From Clostridiales bacterium UBA6330 (GTDB taxonomy: Bacteria; Bacillota; Clostridia; Oscillospirales; CAG-272): a stretch of 8,571 bases of DNA. This document shows positions 1-5,911 of the stretch, one piece after another. How positions within the stretch are numbered: the first letter of the stretch is position 1; every line of letters begins with the position of its first letter. The stretch spans positions 9,985 to 18,555 of the forward strand of contig DJSQ01000111.1 of NCBI GenBank assembly GCA_002438075.1, read 5' to 3'. A program made the translations under genes and the position numbers. The notes under the pieces were generated by a model. It did not search any database, was not told the DNA's origin, and saw only the letters and a list, made by a program, of their open reading frames with translations.

Positions 1-4
1 GCGA

Positions 5-49
5 CGAGGGCTCCGCGCCCTCGACCGCGCCGCCTTTTGAAAAAGGCGG
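5..49. repeat. GC-rich palindromic intergenic stretch (two stem-loops)
   Basis: Two hairpins lie back to back at the left edge. CGAGGGC (5-11) pairs with GCCCTCG (17-23) around a 5-base loop, and CCGCCTTT (30-37) pairs with AAAGGCGG (42-49) around a 4-base loop. The second is followed by a mixed A/T run (53-61), so it could end transcription of a gene to the left of the window. The style resembles the GGGGC...GCCCC palindrome after the last gene (8533-8551). Such elements are often dispersed between genes in GC-rich Clostridia. Whether this one is repeated in the genome cannot be seen here. Confidence 0.5.
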
Positions 50-87
50 GCGAAAACTTTTACTCCCTGTGACTCCTTGCGTTTCTA

Positions 88-116
88 TTGACATTTCGCG
101 GCAATTGTGGTACAAT
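88..116 (+). promoter_or_regulatory. Sigma-A type promoter of the rhodanese-TtcA gene
   Basis: The -35 box TTGACA (88-93) is a perfect consensus. It is separated by 17 bases from the -10 box TACAAT (111-116), which is preceded by an extended -10 TGTG at 106-109 allowing one base before the box. Transcription should start near 122-124, giving a leader of about 30 bases before the ATG at 152. The extended -10 is nearly identical to those at 1367 and 3553. Confidence 0.85.
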
Positions 117-151
117 AGAGCGAGAAACGGAAAAGGACGGGTCGATTCGGA

Positions 152-1276
152 ATGGAAATAACGGCGGAAGAATTGGAGCAGCTCGGAAACGGGTATGTGA
201 TTTACGATATGCGGAGCGAGGTGGAGCGGTCCTACGGGAGCATTCCCGAGGCTGTGCCGACCGAGGCGGAAGCCCTGCTTGCAAATCCGCCTCGGGAGAA
301 GGAGCAACCGATTGTTGTGGTTTGCGCGCGAGGGGTTCTCAGCGTTGACGTTGCCGACAGGCTTTGCGAGGCGGGCTACCGTGCCTACAGTCTTGCGGGC
401 GGCTATGCCGCGTGGCTCCGCCGTGAGATTGCCAAGCAGGAGGCGGGGGATGTGCGCAAACGGGTGGAGCAGAGCATCCGCACCCGCTTCAAGACCGTTC
501 TGCTCAGCCGCTTTGTGCGGGCAATCAAGGATTACCGCCTGATTCGGGACGGTGACCGAATTGCGGTCTGCATCTCGGGCGGCAAGGACTCCATGCTCAT
601 GGCAAAGCTGTTTGAGGAGCTGCACCGCCACAGCCAGTGGGACTTTGAGGTCCAATACCTCGTCATGGACCCGGGCTACAACGAGAGCAACCGACGGATT
701 ATCGAGACCAACGCGCGGAACCTCGGCATTCCGATTACGATTTTTGAGAGCAACATTTTCGAGTCGGTCTACCACATTGAAAAATCCCCCTGCTACCTCT
801 GCGCCAGAATGCGGCGGGGACACCTCTATTCCTACGCGCGCGAGCTGGGATGCAATAAGATTGCGCTGGGGCACCACTACGATGACGTGATTGAAACCAT
901 CCTGATGGGAATGCTCTACGGCTCCCAGATTCAGACCATGATGCCGAAGCTCCACAGCACCAACTTTGAGGGCATGGAGCTGATTCGCCCGATGTATCTG
1001 ATTCGTGAGGACGATATCAAGGCATGGCGGGACGCGAACGACCTGCATTTCATCCAGTGCGCCTGCAAGTTCACCGATACCTGCACCACCTGCGGCGATA
1101 ACGGCAACCGCTCCAAGCGGCAGGAAATCAAGGAGCTGATCCGCGAGCTGAAAAAGGTCAACCCCGGGGTGGAGAACGCTATCTTCCGCAGTGTGGAGAA
1201 CGTCTGCCTCGACACCGTGATTGCCTACAAGCAGAAGGGGACCGTTCATCATTTTCTGGATTCGTATGACGGCTGA
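152..1276 (+). CDS. Rhodanese domain fused to TtcA-like tRNA thiolase (PP-loop, Fe-S type)
   Basis: The protein has 374 residues and two domains. Residues about 3-92 form a short rhodanese domain: IYDMRSEVE near 17-25, the presumed persulfide cysteine C58 in CARGVLS, and the closing GGYAAWL. Residues about 105-355 resemble TtcA, the enzyme that makes 2-thiocytidine in tRNA: an ATP-binding PP-loop SGGKDS (142-147), CYLC (C214, C217) followed by ARMRRG, GHHYDD (240-245), and a C-terminal cysteine group C303, C305, C311, C314. In characterised TtcA, a 4Fe-4S cluster held by three cysteines, two of them in the CxxC, activates sulfur. The fused rhodanese would plausibly deliver that sulfur in cis; this is inferred. 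An AAAAGGA ribosome site (131-137) lies 14 bases before the ATG, a long spacing, but no better in-frame start exists. The gene is alone between its own promoter and terminator. Family assignment is firm. The exact tRNA target (2-thiocytidine or another thiolation) is not proven, so no gene symbol is given. Confidence 0.88.
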   Translation: MEITAEELEQLGNGYVIYDMRSEVERSYGSIPEAVPTEAEALLANPPREKEQPIVVVCARGVLSVDVADRLCEAGYRAYSLAGGYAAWLRREIAKQEAGDVRKRVEQSIRTRFKTVLLSRFVRAIKDYRLIRDGDRIAVCISGGKDSMLMAKLFEELHRHSQWDFEVQYLVMDPGYNESNRRIIETNARNLGIPITIFESNIFESVYHIEKSPCYLCARMRRGHLYSYARELGCNKIALGHHYDDVIETILMGMLYGSQIQTMMPKLHSTNFEGMELIRPMYLIREDDIKAWRDANDLHFIQCACKFTDTCTTCGDNGNRSKRQEIKELIRELKKVNPGVENAIFRSVENVCLDTVIAYKQKGTVHHFLDSYDG

Positions 1277-1321
1277 AAAAGCGGTGCCGAACGCGGCGGA
1301 ACCCCTTCGGCACCGCTTTTT
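1277..1321 (+). terminator. Intrinsic terminator after the rhodanese-TtcA gene
   Basis: Directly after the TGA stop, AAAAGCGGTGCCGAA (1277-1291) pairs perfectly with TTCGGCACCGCTTTT (1306-1320) around a 14-base loop. The right arm ends in T residues and a further TCTTTTTT tract follows (1325-1332). The A-tract on the left arm means it could also work on the other strand, though no converging gene is seen here. Confidence 0.88.
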
Positions 1322-1343
1322 GAATCTTTTTTCGGAAAAACGG

Positions 1344-1372
1344 TTGCAATTGTGCGAAAAATGTGGTACAAT
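1344..1372 (+). promoter_or_regulatory. Sigma-A type promoter of the Wzy_C-family operon
   Basis: A -35 box TTGCAA (1344-1349; four of six consensus bases) is 17 bases from the -10 box TACAAT (1367-1372). The extended -10 reads TGTGGTACAATA, the same 12 bases as at the first promoter. The weaker -35 suggests lower activity than the other two promoters. The expected start near 1379 gives a leader of about 77 bases. Confidence 0.75.
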
Positions 1373-1405
1373 ACAATAATAGAATCTTGATGGCTTCTTT
1401 TCCGA

Positions 1406-1430
1406 GGGGAATTCCGCACTGCGGCTCCCC
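1406..1430 (+). other. Leader hairpin upstream of the Wzy_C-family gene
   Basis: Within the untranslated leader, GGGGA (1406-1410) pairs with TCCCC (1426-1430), and CCGC (1414-1417) pairs with GCGG (1421-1424) inside it, with a small internal loop. There is no T-run after it, so it is not a terminator. It sits 13 bases before the AAAGGA ribosome site and may affect stability or translation of the message. I recognise no riboswitch class. Confidence 0.4.
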
Positions 1431-1455
1431 AAACCGTTGCTCGAAAGGATGTTTT

Positions 1456-2880
1456 ATGACTATGACGAATCGCTTGCGGCGCTTTTTCGGCGGTCGCGGC
1501 TATGTAATCCTGACAGCGCTTCTGATATTCCTCGGACACTCAACCTTCTGGGTGGAGGACCGCCTGCTGTTCGATGGGTATCAGGAGTTCCTGTTCGGGG
1601 GACTTCTGATTCTGACAATCGACATCGCCTGCTTTGTATGCGATGACCTGCGCTTTTTGCTGATGCCCGCAATCTCGTCCGCGTTTATCGTGCCCAAGGT
1701 CCACGCAATGGGCTTTCCCTATTACAGCGAGTTCTATCTGGACCACGGGACCATTGCACTGACCTATGTGCTGGCGCTTGCCCTGATCGGCGGACTGGTC
1801 TGCTTTGCGGCGCGGAACCGCGCAAATCGCGGCTCGGGCGCGCTTCACAGCCCCGTTTTTTGGAGCATGGTGCTCTTCTGCGGGCTGCTGATGCTCAACG
1901 GAATCGGCAGTCGCTATTACTCGGTTGCCGATACCAAATACCCGCTGACGATGGCTTTCGCCATGCTCGGCTTCTATCTGCTCTTTACGGCATACGTTCG
2001 GTTTGACGGGACGGTGTGCGACCACTTCATGTTCTGCGTGCTGGTGCTCGGCGGACTGCTTCTGGCACAGCTGGGCTTTACCTGCGTGGACCCGGGACCC
2101 GACGGAATCCGCTTTACCGCAAGCGGCGGAATCGACAAGATATCTCTGAACTTCGGCTGGGGAAACTCCAACGCGATGGGCGGGATGCTGGCATACCTGA
2201 TGCCTGCGGGCTTCTACTTCGCTTACTCGCACAGGTGGGGCTGGCTCGGCTATTGCTTCGGCGGGGCAATGTTCCTCGGGGTTGTGCTGTCGCAGAGCCG
2301 CGGCGCATTGCTGGCGGCGGCGGTGACCCTGCTGTTGTCGGTCCTTGTGCTGGTTTGCGGCGGGAAGAACCGCAGGGTCAACCGCATTCTGACGGTGCTG
2401 GCTCTGCTGGGGGCGCTCGGCGTTGCGGTCCTGTTCCGCGGGAAGCTGATGCGGCTGGTGCGCACGATGCTGGAATACGGCACGGGCGACACGGGACGGT
2501 TTGAAATCTGGGAGTTTGCGATAGAAAAGTTTCGGGAGTATCCCGTGTTCGGCGCGGGCTTTTACACCGATTTTCATTACGAGCTGTGGGAGAAGAACGT
2601 TTACCCGTATTTCTACCACAACACGCCGCTTCAGGTGCTGGCATCGGGCGGACTGGTGGCGTTTGTCGCGTATTTCTGCCATCGCGTCACCACGGTGGTG
2701 CTGACGCTCCGCAAGCCGAACGCGTACAAGACTTTTATGGGGCTGTGCATATTGGGCCTGCTGGTTTTCTGCCTGTTCGAGGTCATCTTCTTTGCAACCT
2801 ATCCCGTCATTGTGTATTCGGTGATGCTGTTGTTTATGGAAAAAAAGACCGCGCTCGGGAAGTCGGCGGCGGTCGCGTAA
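1456..2880 (+). CDS. O-antigen ligase/polymerase (Wzy_C) family membrane protein
   Basis: The protein has 474 residues and is very hydrophobic, with about a dozen predicted membrane helices spread from residue 16 to 460. A large polar stretch at about 330-392 carries the Wzy_C signatures: SQSRGALLA (279-287, with R282) at the end of a helix, GRFEIWEFA (347-355), EYPVFGAGF (361-369), and HNTPLQVLASGG (388-399). Family members (WaaL ligases, Wzy polymerases, PglL oligosaccharyl transferases) move or polymerise lipid-linked glycans at the outer face of the membrane. In a Gram-positive setting a role in extracellular polysaccharide or cell-wall glycan assembly is more likely than O-antigen ligation; the substrate cannot be told. 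The ATG at 1456 was chosen because AAAGGA (1444-1449) lies six bases ahead. An open frame extends to 1363 but starts inside the -10 box. A second ATG lies two codons on, at 1462. No glycosyltransferases or flippase are next to it. Confidence 0.8.
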   Translation: MTMTNRLRRFFGGRGYVILTALLIFLGHSTFWVEDRLLFDGYQEFLFGGLLILTIDIACFVCDDLRFLLMPAISSAFIVPKVHAMGFPYYSEFYLDHGTIALTYVLALALIGGLVCFAARNRANRGSGALHSPVFWSMVLFCGLLMLNGIGSRYYSVADTKYPLTMAFAMLGFYLLFTAYVRFDGTVCDHFMFCVLVLGGLLLAQLGFTCVDPGPDGIRFTASGGIDKISLNFGWGNSNAMGGMLAYLMPAGFYFAYSHRWGWLGYCFGGAMFLGVVLSQSRGALLAAAVTLLLSVLVLVCGGKNRRVNRILTVLALLGALGVAVLFRGKLMRLVRTMLEYGTGDTGRFEIWEFAIEKFREYPVFGAGFYTDFHYELWEKNVYPYFYHNTPLQVLASGGLVAFVAYFCHRVTTVVLTLRKPNAYKTFMGLCILGLLVFCLFEVIFFATYPVIVYSVMLLFMEKKTALGKSAAVA

Positions 2881-2899
2881 CCGTTTTGGGAGGTGCCTG

Positions 2900-3385
2900 A
2901 TGAAACTGCGGCTTTGGCGGGTGTTCAGTCTGTTCCGCCGTGACGTGCGGATGAATTTTCTGACGCTCGGTGCAATCTTCTTTCTTGTCCCGCTGATCAT
3001 CCTCGCGCTGACGGGGACCTTGGCGTGGTGGACGCTTCTCGGCTTGCTGGCGCTGAATCTGATCTGGGTTCTGACCTATCTGCTGGGGTGTCCGTCCTCT
3101 TTGCGGCTGGAGGGGGACACGGCGGAGTTTACCGAGTACTACGAGGTGCGCAAGGGGGACCACAAGCGGCTCCATTTCACCGTGACCGCCGTGCGGCAGG
3201 TGGAATACCGCCAGACCGCGTTCGAGCGCCTGTTTGACGTTGGGCGAATCCGATTTCGGGGCGATGCCGAGGTGGAGCCGAGCGGCGTGCTCTCCCACAC
3301 GGGCGGCATCGTGTTTGAGATTGCGGGGATTCCGCATTTTCAGAGCTTCCGCGCGGAACGGGGAGATCGGGGAGACGGTACATAA
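2900..3385 (+). CDS. Small membrane protein with PH-like domain
   Basis: The protein has 161 residues. A basic N-terminus (about 1-18) precedes two close hydrophobic segments (about 21-38 and 41-63), probably a helical hairpin in the membrane. The rest resembles the bacterial PH-like domains found in small membrane proteins: EFTEYYEVRKGD (76-87), TAVRQVEYRQTAFERLFDVGRIRFRG in outline (95-121, key VEYRQ and LFDVG), and a closing strand-helix at GIVFEIAGIPHF (136-147). Such domains are common but mostly uncharacterised; a scaffold or membrane-binding role is inference. The gene follows the Wzy_C-family gene after 19 bases with a strong site GGGAGG (2888-2893) six bases before the ATG, so the two are co-transcribed. 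A functional link beyond that is not shown. The last ten residues are a hydrophilic, Gly/Asp/Arg-rich tail (ERGDRGDGT) of unknown meaning. Confidence 0.7.
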   Translation: MKLRLWRVFSLFRRDVRMNFLTLGAIFFLVPLIILALTGTLAWWTLLGLLALNLIWVLTYLLGCPSSLRLEGDTAEFTEYYEVRKGDHKRLHFTVTAVRQVEYRQTAFERLFDVGRIRFRGDAEVEPSGVLSHTGGIVFEIAGIPHFQSFRAERGDRGDGT

Positions 3386-3441
3386 AAGAAAGCCGTTCTC
3401 CACCCCAAAAGAATCCGTCCCACATTCTTCCAATCATTTAT

Positions 3442-3488
3442 AAAAGCCTACCGCGCAATCCGATTCGGAATTGTGCGGTAGGCTTTTT
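3442..3488 (+). terminator. Intrinsic terminator after the Wzy_C/PH-like operon
   Basis: AAAAGCCTACCGCGCAAT (3442-3459) pairs with ATTGTGCGGTAGGCTTTT (3470-3487), with one G-T wobble. A small CCG/CGG extension caps the apical loop, and a T5 run ends the stem (3484-3488). The 56 bases between the stop at 3385 and the stem hold nothing I recognise. It cleanly separates this operon from the decarboxylase promoter. Confidence 0.9.
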
Positions 3489-3529
3489 GCAGGTTTTACA
3501 AAACGTTCATATATTTCTTTTTCGTAACG

Positions 3530-3558
3530 TTGACAAAGTGTTCGGAATGTGATACAAT
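3530..3558 (+). promoter_or_regulatory. Strong sigma-A type promoter of the decarboxylase operon
   Basis: A perfect -35 box TTGACA (3530-3535), a 17-base spacer, and the -10 box TACAAT (3553-3558) preceded by TGTGA. The region upstream of the -35 is A/T-rich (3493-3525), which could act as an UP element. Transcription should start near 3565, giving a leader of about 85 bases. I see no operator palindrome or known riboswitch in that leader. Confidence 0.85.
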
Positions 3559-3635
3559 TTTATTATATTGGGGCGGAAGGCGTTTTGATGAAAGAATCAT
3601 TCAAACCACTGTCCCGAGAGAGAAAAAACAGGAGC

Positions 3636-3641
3636 AGGAGG
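3636..3641 (+). promoter_or_regulatory. Ribosome binding site that fixes the start of the carboxyltransferase
   Basis: A perfect AGGAGG lies eight bases before the ATG at 3650. The reading frame is open back to 3530, but that upstream ATG coincides with the -35 box and cannot be on the transcript, so the first 40 codons of the open frame are not part of the protein. Confidence 0.9.
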
Positions 3642-3649
3642 TTGTCTTT

Positions 3650-5008
3650 ATGGAGAAAGACACAACGATCGGCACGCAGAGGCTGGCGGCTTTGTTTGAC
3701 GCGGGAACCTTTGCCGAGCTGGGTGCGTATGTCAAGCGGAGCGACGGAAAAGCGTCGGGCGCGGTCTGCGGCTACGGGGCTGTGAACGGACGGCTGGTCT
3801 ATGCGTTTGCGCAGGATACGGACCGCGAAAAGGGCGCTTTTGACCTGACGGTGGCAAAAAAGCTCCACACGCTTTACGAAACCGCGATGCGCAACGGCGC
3901 ACCCGTGGTGGGGATTTTTGACAGCATCGGCAGCTATATGACCGACGGAGCCGATGCAATGGCGGCTTACGGAATGCTGTTGGCGGATGTCAGCCGCGCG
4001 TCGGGTGTGATTCCGCAGCTTGCGGTCATCGGCGGCGTTTGCGCGGGGCTTTCCGCAACGACGGCGGCGATGTTTGACCTGACGGTCACGGTGGAGGGCA
4101 AGTCTCAGCTGTTCGTCGGCGCGCCCTTCCTGACGGGGAAGGACGGCGGAGCCGAGAGCATTGCGGCGGACGGGCTGTCCTCGGTAACGGCGAAGGATGA
4201 GGCGGACGCATTCGCAAAGGTACGCGCCCTGCTGGGGCTTCTGCCGTCGAACTGCGCGTCTCTGCCCGAGGAAATCGGGAACGACGACCCGAACAGAGCC
4301 TCCGAAATTGCGGGGCTTGCGGTGCGCGATGCGATTGCGGCTGTGACCGACCGCGATAGCTTCGTGGAAATCGGCGGGAAATTCGGCGCGGGCATGGTAA
4401 CGGGTCTGGCTCTGCTGGGCGGATACCCCTGCGGTGTTGTGGCGAATGACGCGGCGGTCGCGGGCGGTGTCCTGACGGCAAACGGCGCGAGAAAGGCGGC
4501 AAGAATGGTGTCGCTGTGCAACTGCTTCGGTCTGCCGATTCTGACGCTGGTTGACAGCGAGGGCGTTGCGGCGGACGCGAAGGAGGAGAGCACACCTCTG
4601 GCGGCGGAGCTTGGCAAGCTGGCAATGGCTTACGCCTCGGCAAATGTCGCAAAGCTGACGGTCGTGCTCGGCAAGGCATACGGTGCGGCGTTTACGCTGA
4701 TGGGCTCGAAGGCACTCGGTGCGGATGTTGTGTATGCGTTGGACGGTGCGGAAATCAGCGTCATGAAGCCCGAGGCGGCGGTGGCGTTCCTCTGGAACGA
4801 CCGCATCACCGAAAAGGTAACCCGCGCGGAGCTGGTGAAGAAGTGGACCGAGGAGGAAGCATCGGCGGTCCGTGCGGCGGAGAGCGGCGCGGTGGATGAC
4901 ATTCTGAACCCCGCAGACCTGCGCAGATACCTGTGCGGCGCGGTCAATATGCTGCTTTGCAAGGACGAGGCAGACCTGACCCGCAAGCACTGCAACCTCC
5001 CGCTGTAA
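3650..5008 (+). CDS. Divergent acyl-CoA carboxyltransferase subunit (MmdA/12S-like) of a Na+-pump decarboxylase
   Basis: The protein has 452 residues and belongs to the crotonase-fold carboxyltransferases (MmdA, 12S subunit of transcarboxylase, PccB), which move CO2 between a CoA ester and biotin. The two-lobe plan is clear. Lobe 1 has VNGRLVYAFAQD (45-56), FDSIGSYMTDGADAMAAYG (90-108), and GVIPQLAVIGGVCAGL (119-134). Lobe 2 has VVANDAAVAGGVL (263-275), ARMVSLCNCFGLPILTLVD (284-302), KAYGAAFTLMGSKALGADV (342-360), and AEISVM (367-372). Several hallmark motifs are changed: the usual DSGGAR is DSIGSY, GPCAGG is GVCAGL, PGF after LVD is lost (SEGVAAD), and YGGAY is YGAAF. It is about 50-60 residues shorter than typical members (about 510), mainly lacking the N-terminal leader with the ARERI helix. 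Position as first gene, followed by mmdD-, mmdC- and mmdB-like genes, supports a role in loading the biotin carrier. Substrate is uncertain: methylmalonyl-CoA is a guess from gene order only. Confidence 0.85.
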   Translation: MEKDTTIGTQRLAALFDAGTFAELGAYVKRSDGKASGAVCGYGAVNGRLVYAFAQDTDREKGAFDLTVAKKLHTLYETAMRNGAPVVGIFDSIGSYMTDGADAMAAYGMLLADVSRASGVIPQLAVIGGVCAGLSATTAAMFDLTVTVEGKSQLFVGAPFLTGKDGGAESIAADGLSSVTAKDEADAFAKVRALLGLLPSNCASLPEEIGNDDPNRASEIAGLAVRDAIAAVTDRDSFVEIGGKFGAGMVTGLALLGGYPCGVVANDAAVAGGVLTANGARKAARMVSLCNCFGLPILTLVDSEGVAADAKEESTPLAAELGKLAMAYASANVAKLTVVLGKAYGAAFTLMGSKALGADVVYALDGAEISVMKPEAAVAFLWNDRITEKVTRAELVKKWTEEEASAVRAAESGAVDDILNPADLRRYLCGAVNMLLCKDEADLTRKHCNLPL

Positions 5009-5020
5009 GGAGGTAACGGT

Positions 5021-5437
5021 ATGATGAATCCGATTGTTTACGCGCTTGCCGAGGCTCCGATGAAGGATACCATCGGAGAAACCTTTGGGGAGCGCGCGGG
5101 GGTCGCGGGAAGCGTGACCCTGCTGGGAATGGTGACGATCTTTGCGGTCCTTGCCATTCTGTGGGGCGTGATTGAGGTCCTGCACCGCGTTCTGAATCGC
5201 GGCGGAAAGACCGACACCCCCGCGGCAAAGCCCACAGCGCCCGCCGCAAAGTCTGCGGCTGAGGCGAAGAAGCCCGCACAGGCAGTCAAGGCGACCGAGG
5301 CGGCTTCCCGTGACAGTGGCGAATTGGTAGCAGTCATCACCGCGGCGGTTGCGGCGGCGATGGAGGAGGAGGGCTACACGGGCGGCTTCCGCGTGGTCTC
5401 CTTCCGCAGAACACAGAACCGCAAGAGCGGCAGATAA
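5021..5437 (+). CDS. OadG/MmdD-like small membrane subunit of the decarboxylase
   Basis: The protein has 138 residues. A short polar N-terminus leads into one membrane helix (about 29-54, SVTLLGMVTIFAVLAILWGV), the hallmark of the OadG/MmdD family. A Pro/Ala/Lys-rich linker follows (about 61-96), then a small conserved end domain, SGELVAVITAAVAAAMEEEG (99-118), closing with FRVVSFRR. In characterised sodium pumps this subunit anchors the carboxyltransferase and biotin carrier to the membrane beta subunit and is needed for assembly. The start at 5021 has AAGGAGGT (5007-5014) overlapping the stop codon of the upstream gene, which points to tight translational coupling. A second ATG follows immediately at 5024. 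The linker is similar in composition to that of the downstream biotin carrier, suggesting both need a long flexible tether. Confidence 0.85.
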   Translation: MMNPIVYALAEAPMKDTIGETFGERAGVAGSVTLLGMVTIFAVLAILWGVIEVLHRVLNRGGKTDTPAAKPTAPAAKSAAEAKKPAQAVKATEAASRDSGELVAVITAAVAAAMEEEGYTGGFRVVSFRRTQNRKSGR

Positions 5438-5466
5438 CAATCTTGAAAGGATAACAGGTGAAAACC

Positions 5467-5868
5467 ATGAAAAATTACCGTATTACCGTAAATGGCGTTT
5501 CCTATGATGTGACCGTTGAGGAGACTGCCGCCATTGCAACCCGGCCCGCGCCCGCTCCGACCGCCACCCCTGTTGTGACCGCCGCGCCCGCGCCCAAAGC
5601 GGCTCCGGCACCTGCCGCCGCACCCGCACCCAAGGCGGCTCCCGCCGCGACCGGTGCAAACGTGATTAAGGCACCGATGCCCGGCACCATCGTCAAGGTG
5701 AATGTCAAGGCAGGGGACAGCGTAAAGCGCGGCGACGTGCTCTGCGTGCTGGAGGCGATGAAGATGGAGAACGAGATCATGGCTCCCGCCGACGGAACGG
5801 TTGCGGGCGTGAACGTCTCCGCAGGGGAATCGGTCCAGACCGACGCGGTCCTGCTCTCGCTGAACTGA
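5467..5868 (+). CDS. Biotin carboxyl carrier protein (MmdC/OadA-C/1.3S-like gamma subunit)
   Basis: The protein has 133 residues. The N-terminal strand region MKNYRITVNGVSYDVTVEE is typical of 1.3S/MmdC carriers. A Pro/Ala linker follows (about 27-62), containing a near-perfect duplication of APAPKAAPA. Then comes a full biotinyl domain (about 66-133): KAPMPG (68-73), and the biotinylation site EAMKM with target lysine K99, 34 residues before the C-terminus as is usual. It carries CO2 between the carboxyltransferases and the membrane decarboxylase. The start is ambiguous. The ATG at 5467 matches the family start and has AGGTGA six bases ahead. A GTG three codons earlier, at 5458, has AAAGGA (5446-5451) six bases ahead. 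No biotin ligase is nearby, so it must be modified by one encoded elsewhere. Confidence 0.93.
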   Translation: MKNYRITVNGVSYDVTVEETAAIATRPAPAPTATPVVTAAPAPKAAPAPAAAPAPKAAPAATGANVIKAPMPGTIVKVNVKAGDSVKRGDVLCVLEAMKMENEIMAPADGTVAGVNVSAGESVQTDAVLLSLN

Positions 5869-5911
5869 TACGCGCGCAATCCAAACGAAAAACGGAAAGG
5901 ATTGATTGCGC

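Noticed and set aside
1363..1455. N-terminal extension of the Wzy_C-family protein starting at 1363
   Set aside because: The ATG lies just before and across the -10 box, and AAAGGA six bases before the ATG at 1456 marks the true start.
1540..3000. Long open frame on the - strand (486 codons) opposite the Wzy_C-family gene
   Set aside because: Same reasoning: no domain, composition dominated by His/Gln/Arg, no ribosome site or promoter, fully overlapping a real gene.
3350..3443. Frameshift at the end of the PH-like gene, with the neighbouring frame continuing to 3443
   Set aside because: The PH-like core is complete before the tail, the stop is in place, and the terminator stem begins at 3442, so an extended frame would run into it. 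There is no positive evidence of a sequencing or biological frameshift.
3530..3649. N-terminal extension of the carboxyltransferase starting at 3530
   Set aside because: Its ATG overlaps the -35 box and so lies upstream of the transcript; AGGAGG directly before the ATG at 3650 gives the proper start.
3559..3649. Riboswitch or operator in the decarboxylase leader
   Set aside because: The 90-base leader shows no strong stem, terminator-antiterminator pair or palindrome beyond a trivial GAATCATTC.
3588..3785. Possible short leader peptide starting at 3588 in the decarboxylase leader
   Set aside because: It has a weak GGAAGG before it, but it runs far into the carboxyltransferase gene in another frame and its sequence is the basic, serine-rich type expected from a shadow frame.
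3563..5440. Long open frame on the - strand (625 codons) opposite the carboxyltransferase and OadG-like genes
   Set aside because: It mirrors two well-supported + strand genes, its translation is rich in Arg, His, Cys and Gln without any recognisable domain, and long antisense frames are expected in GC-rich DNA with few stop codons.
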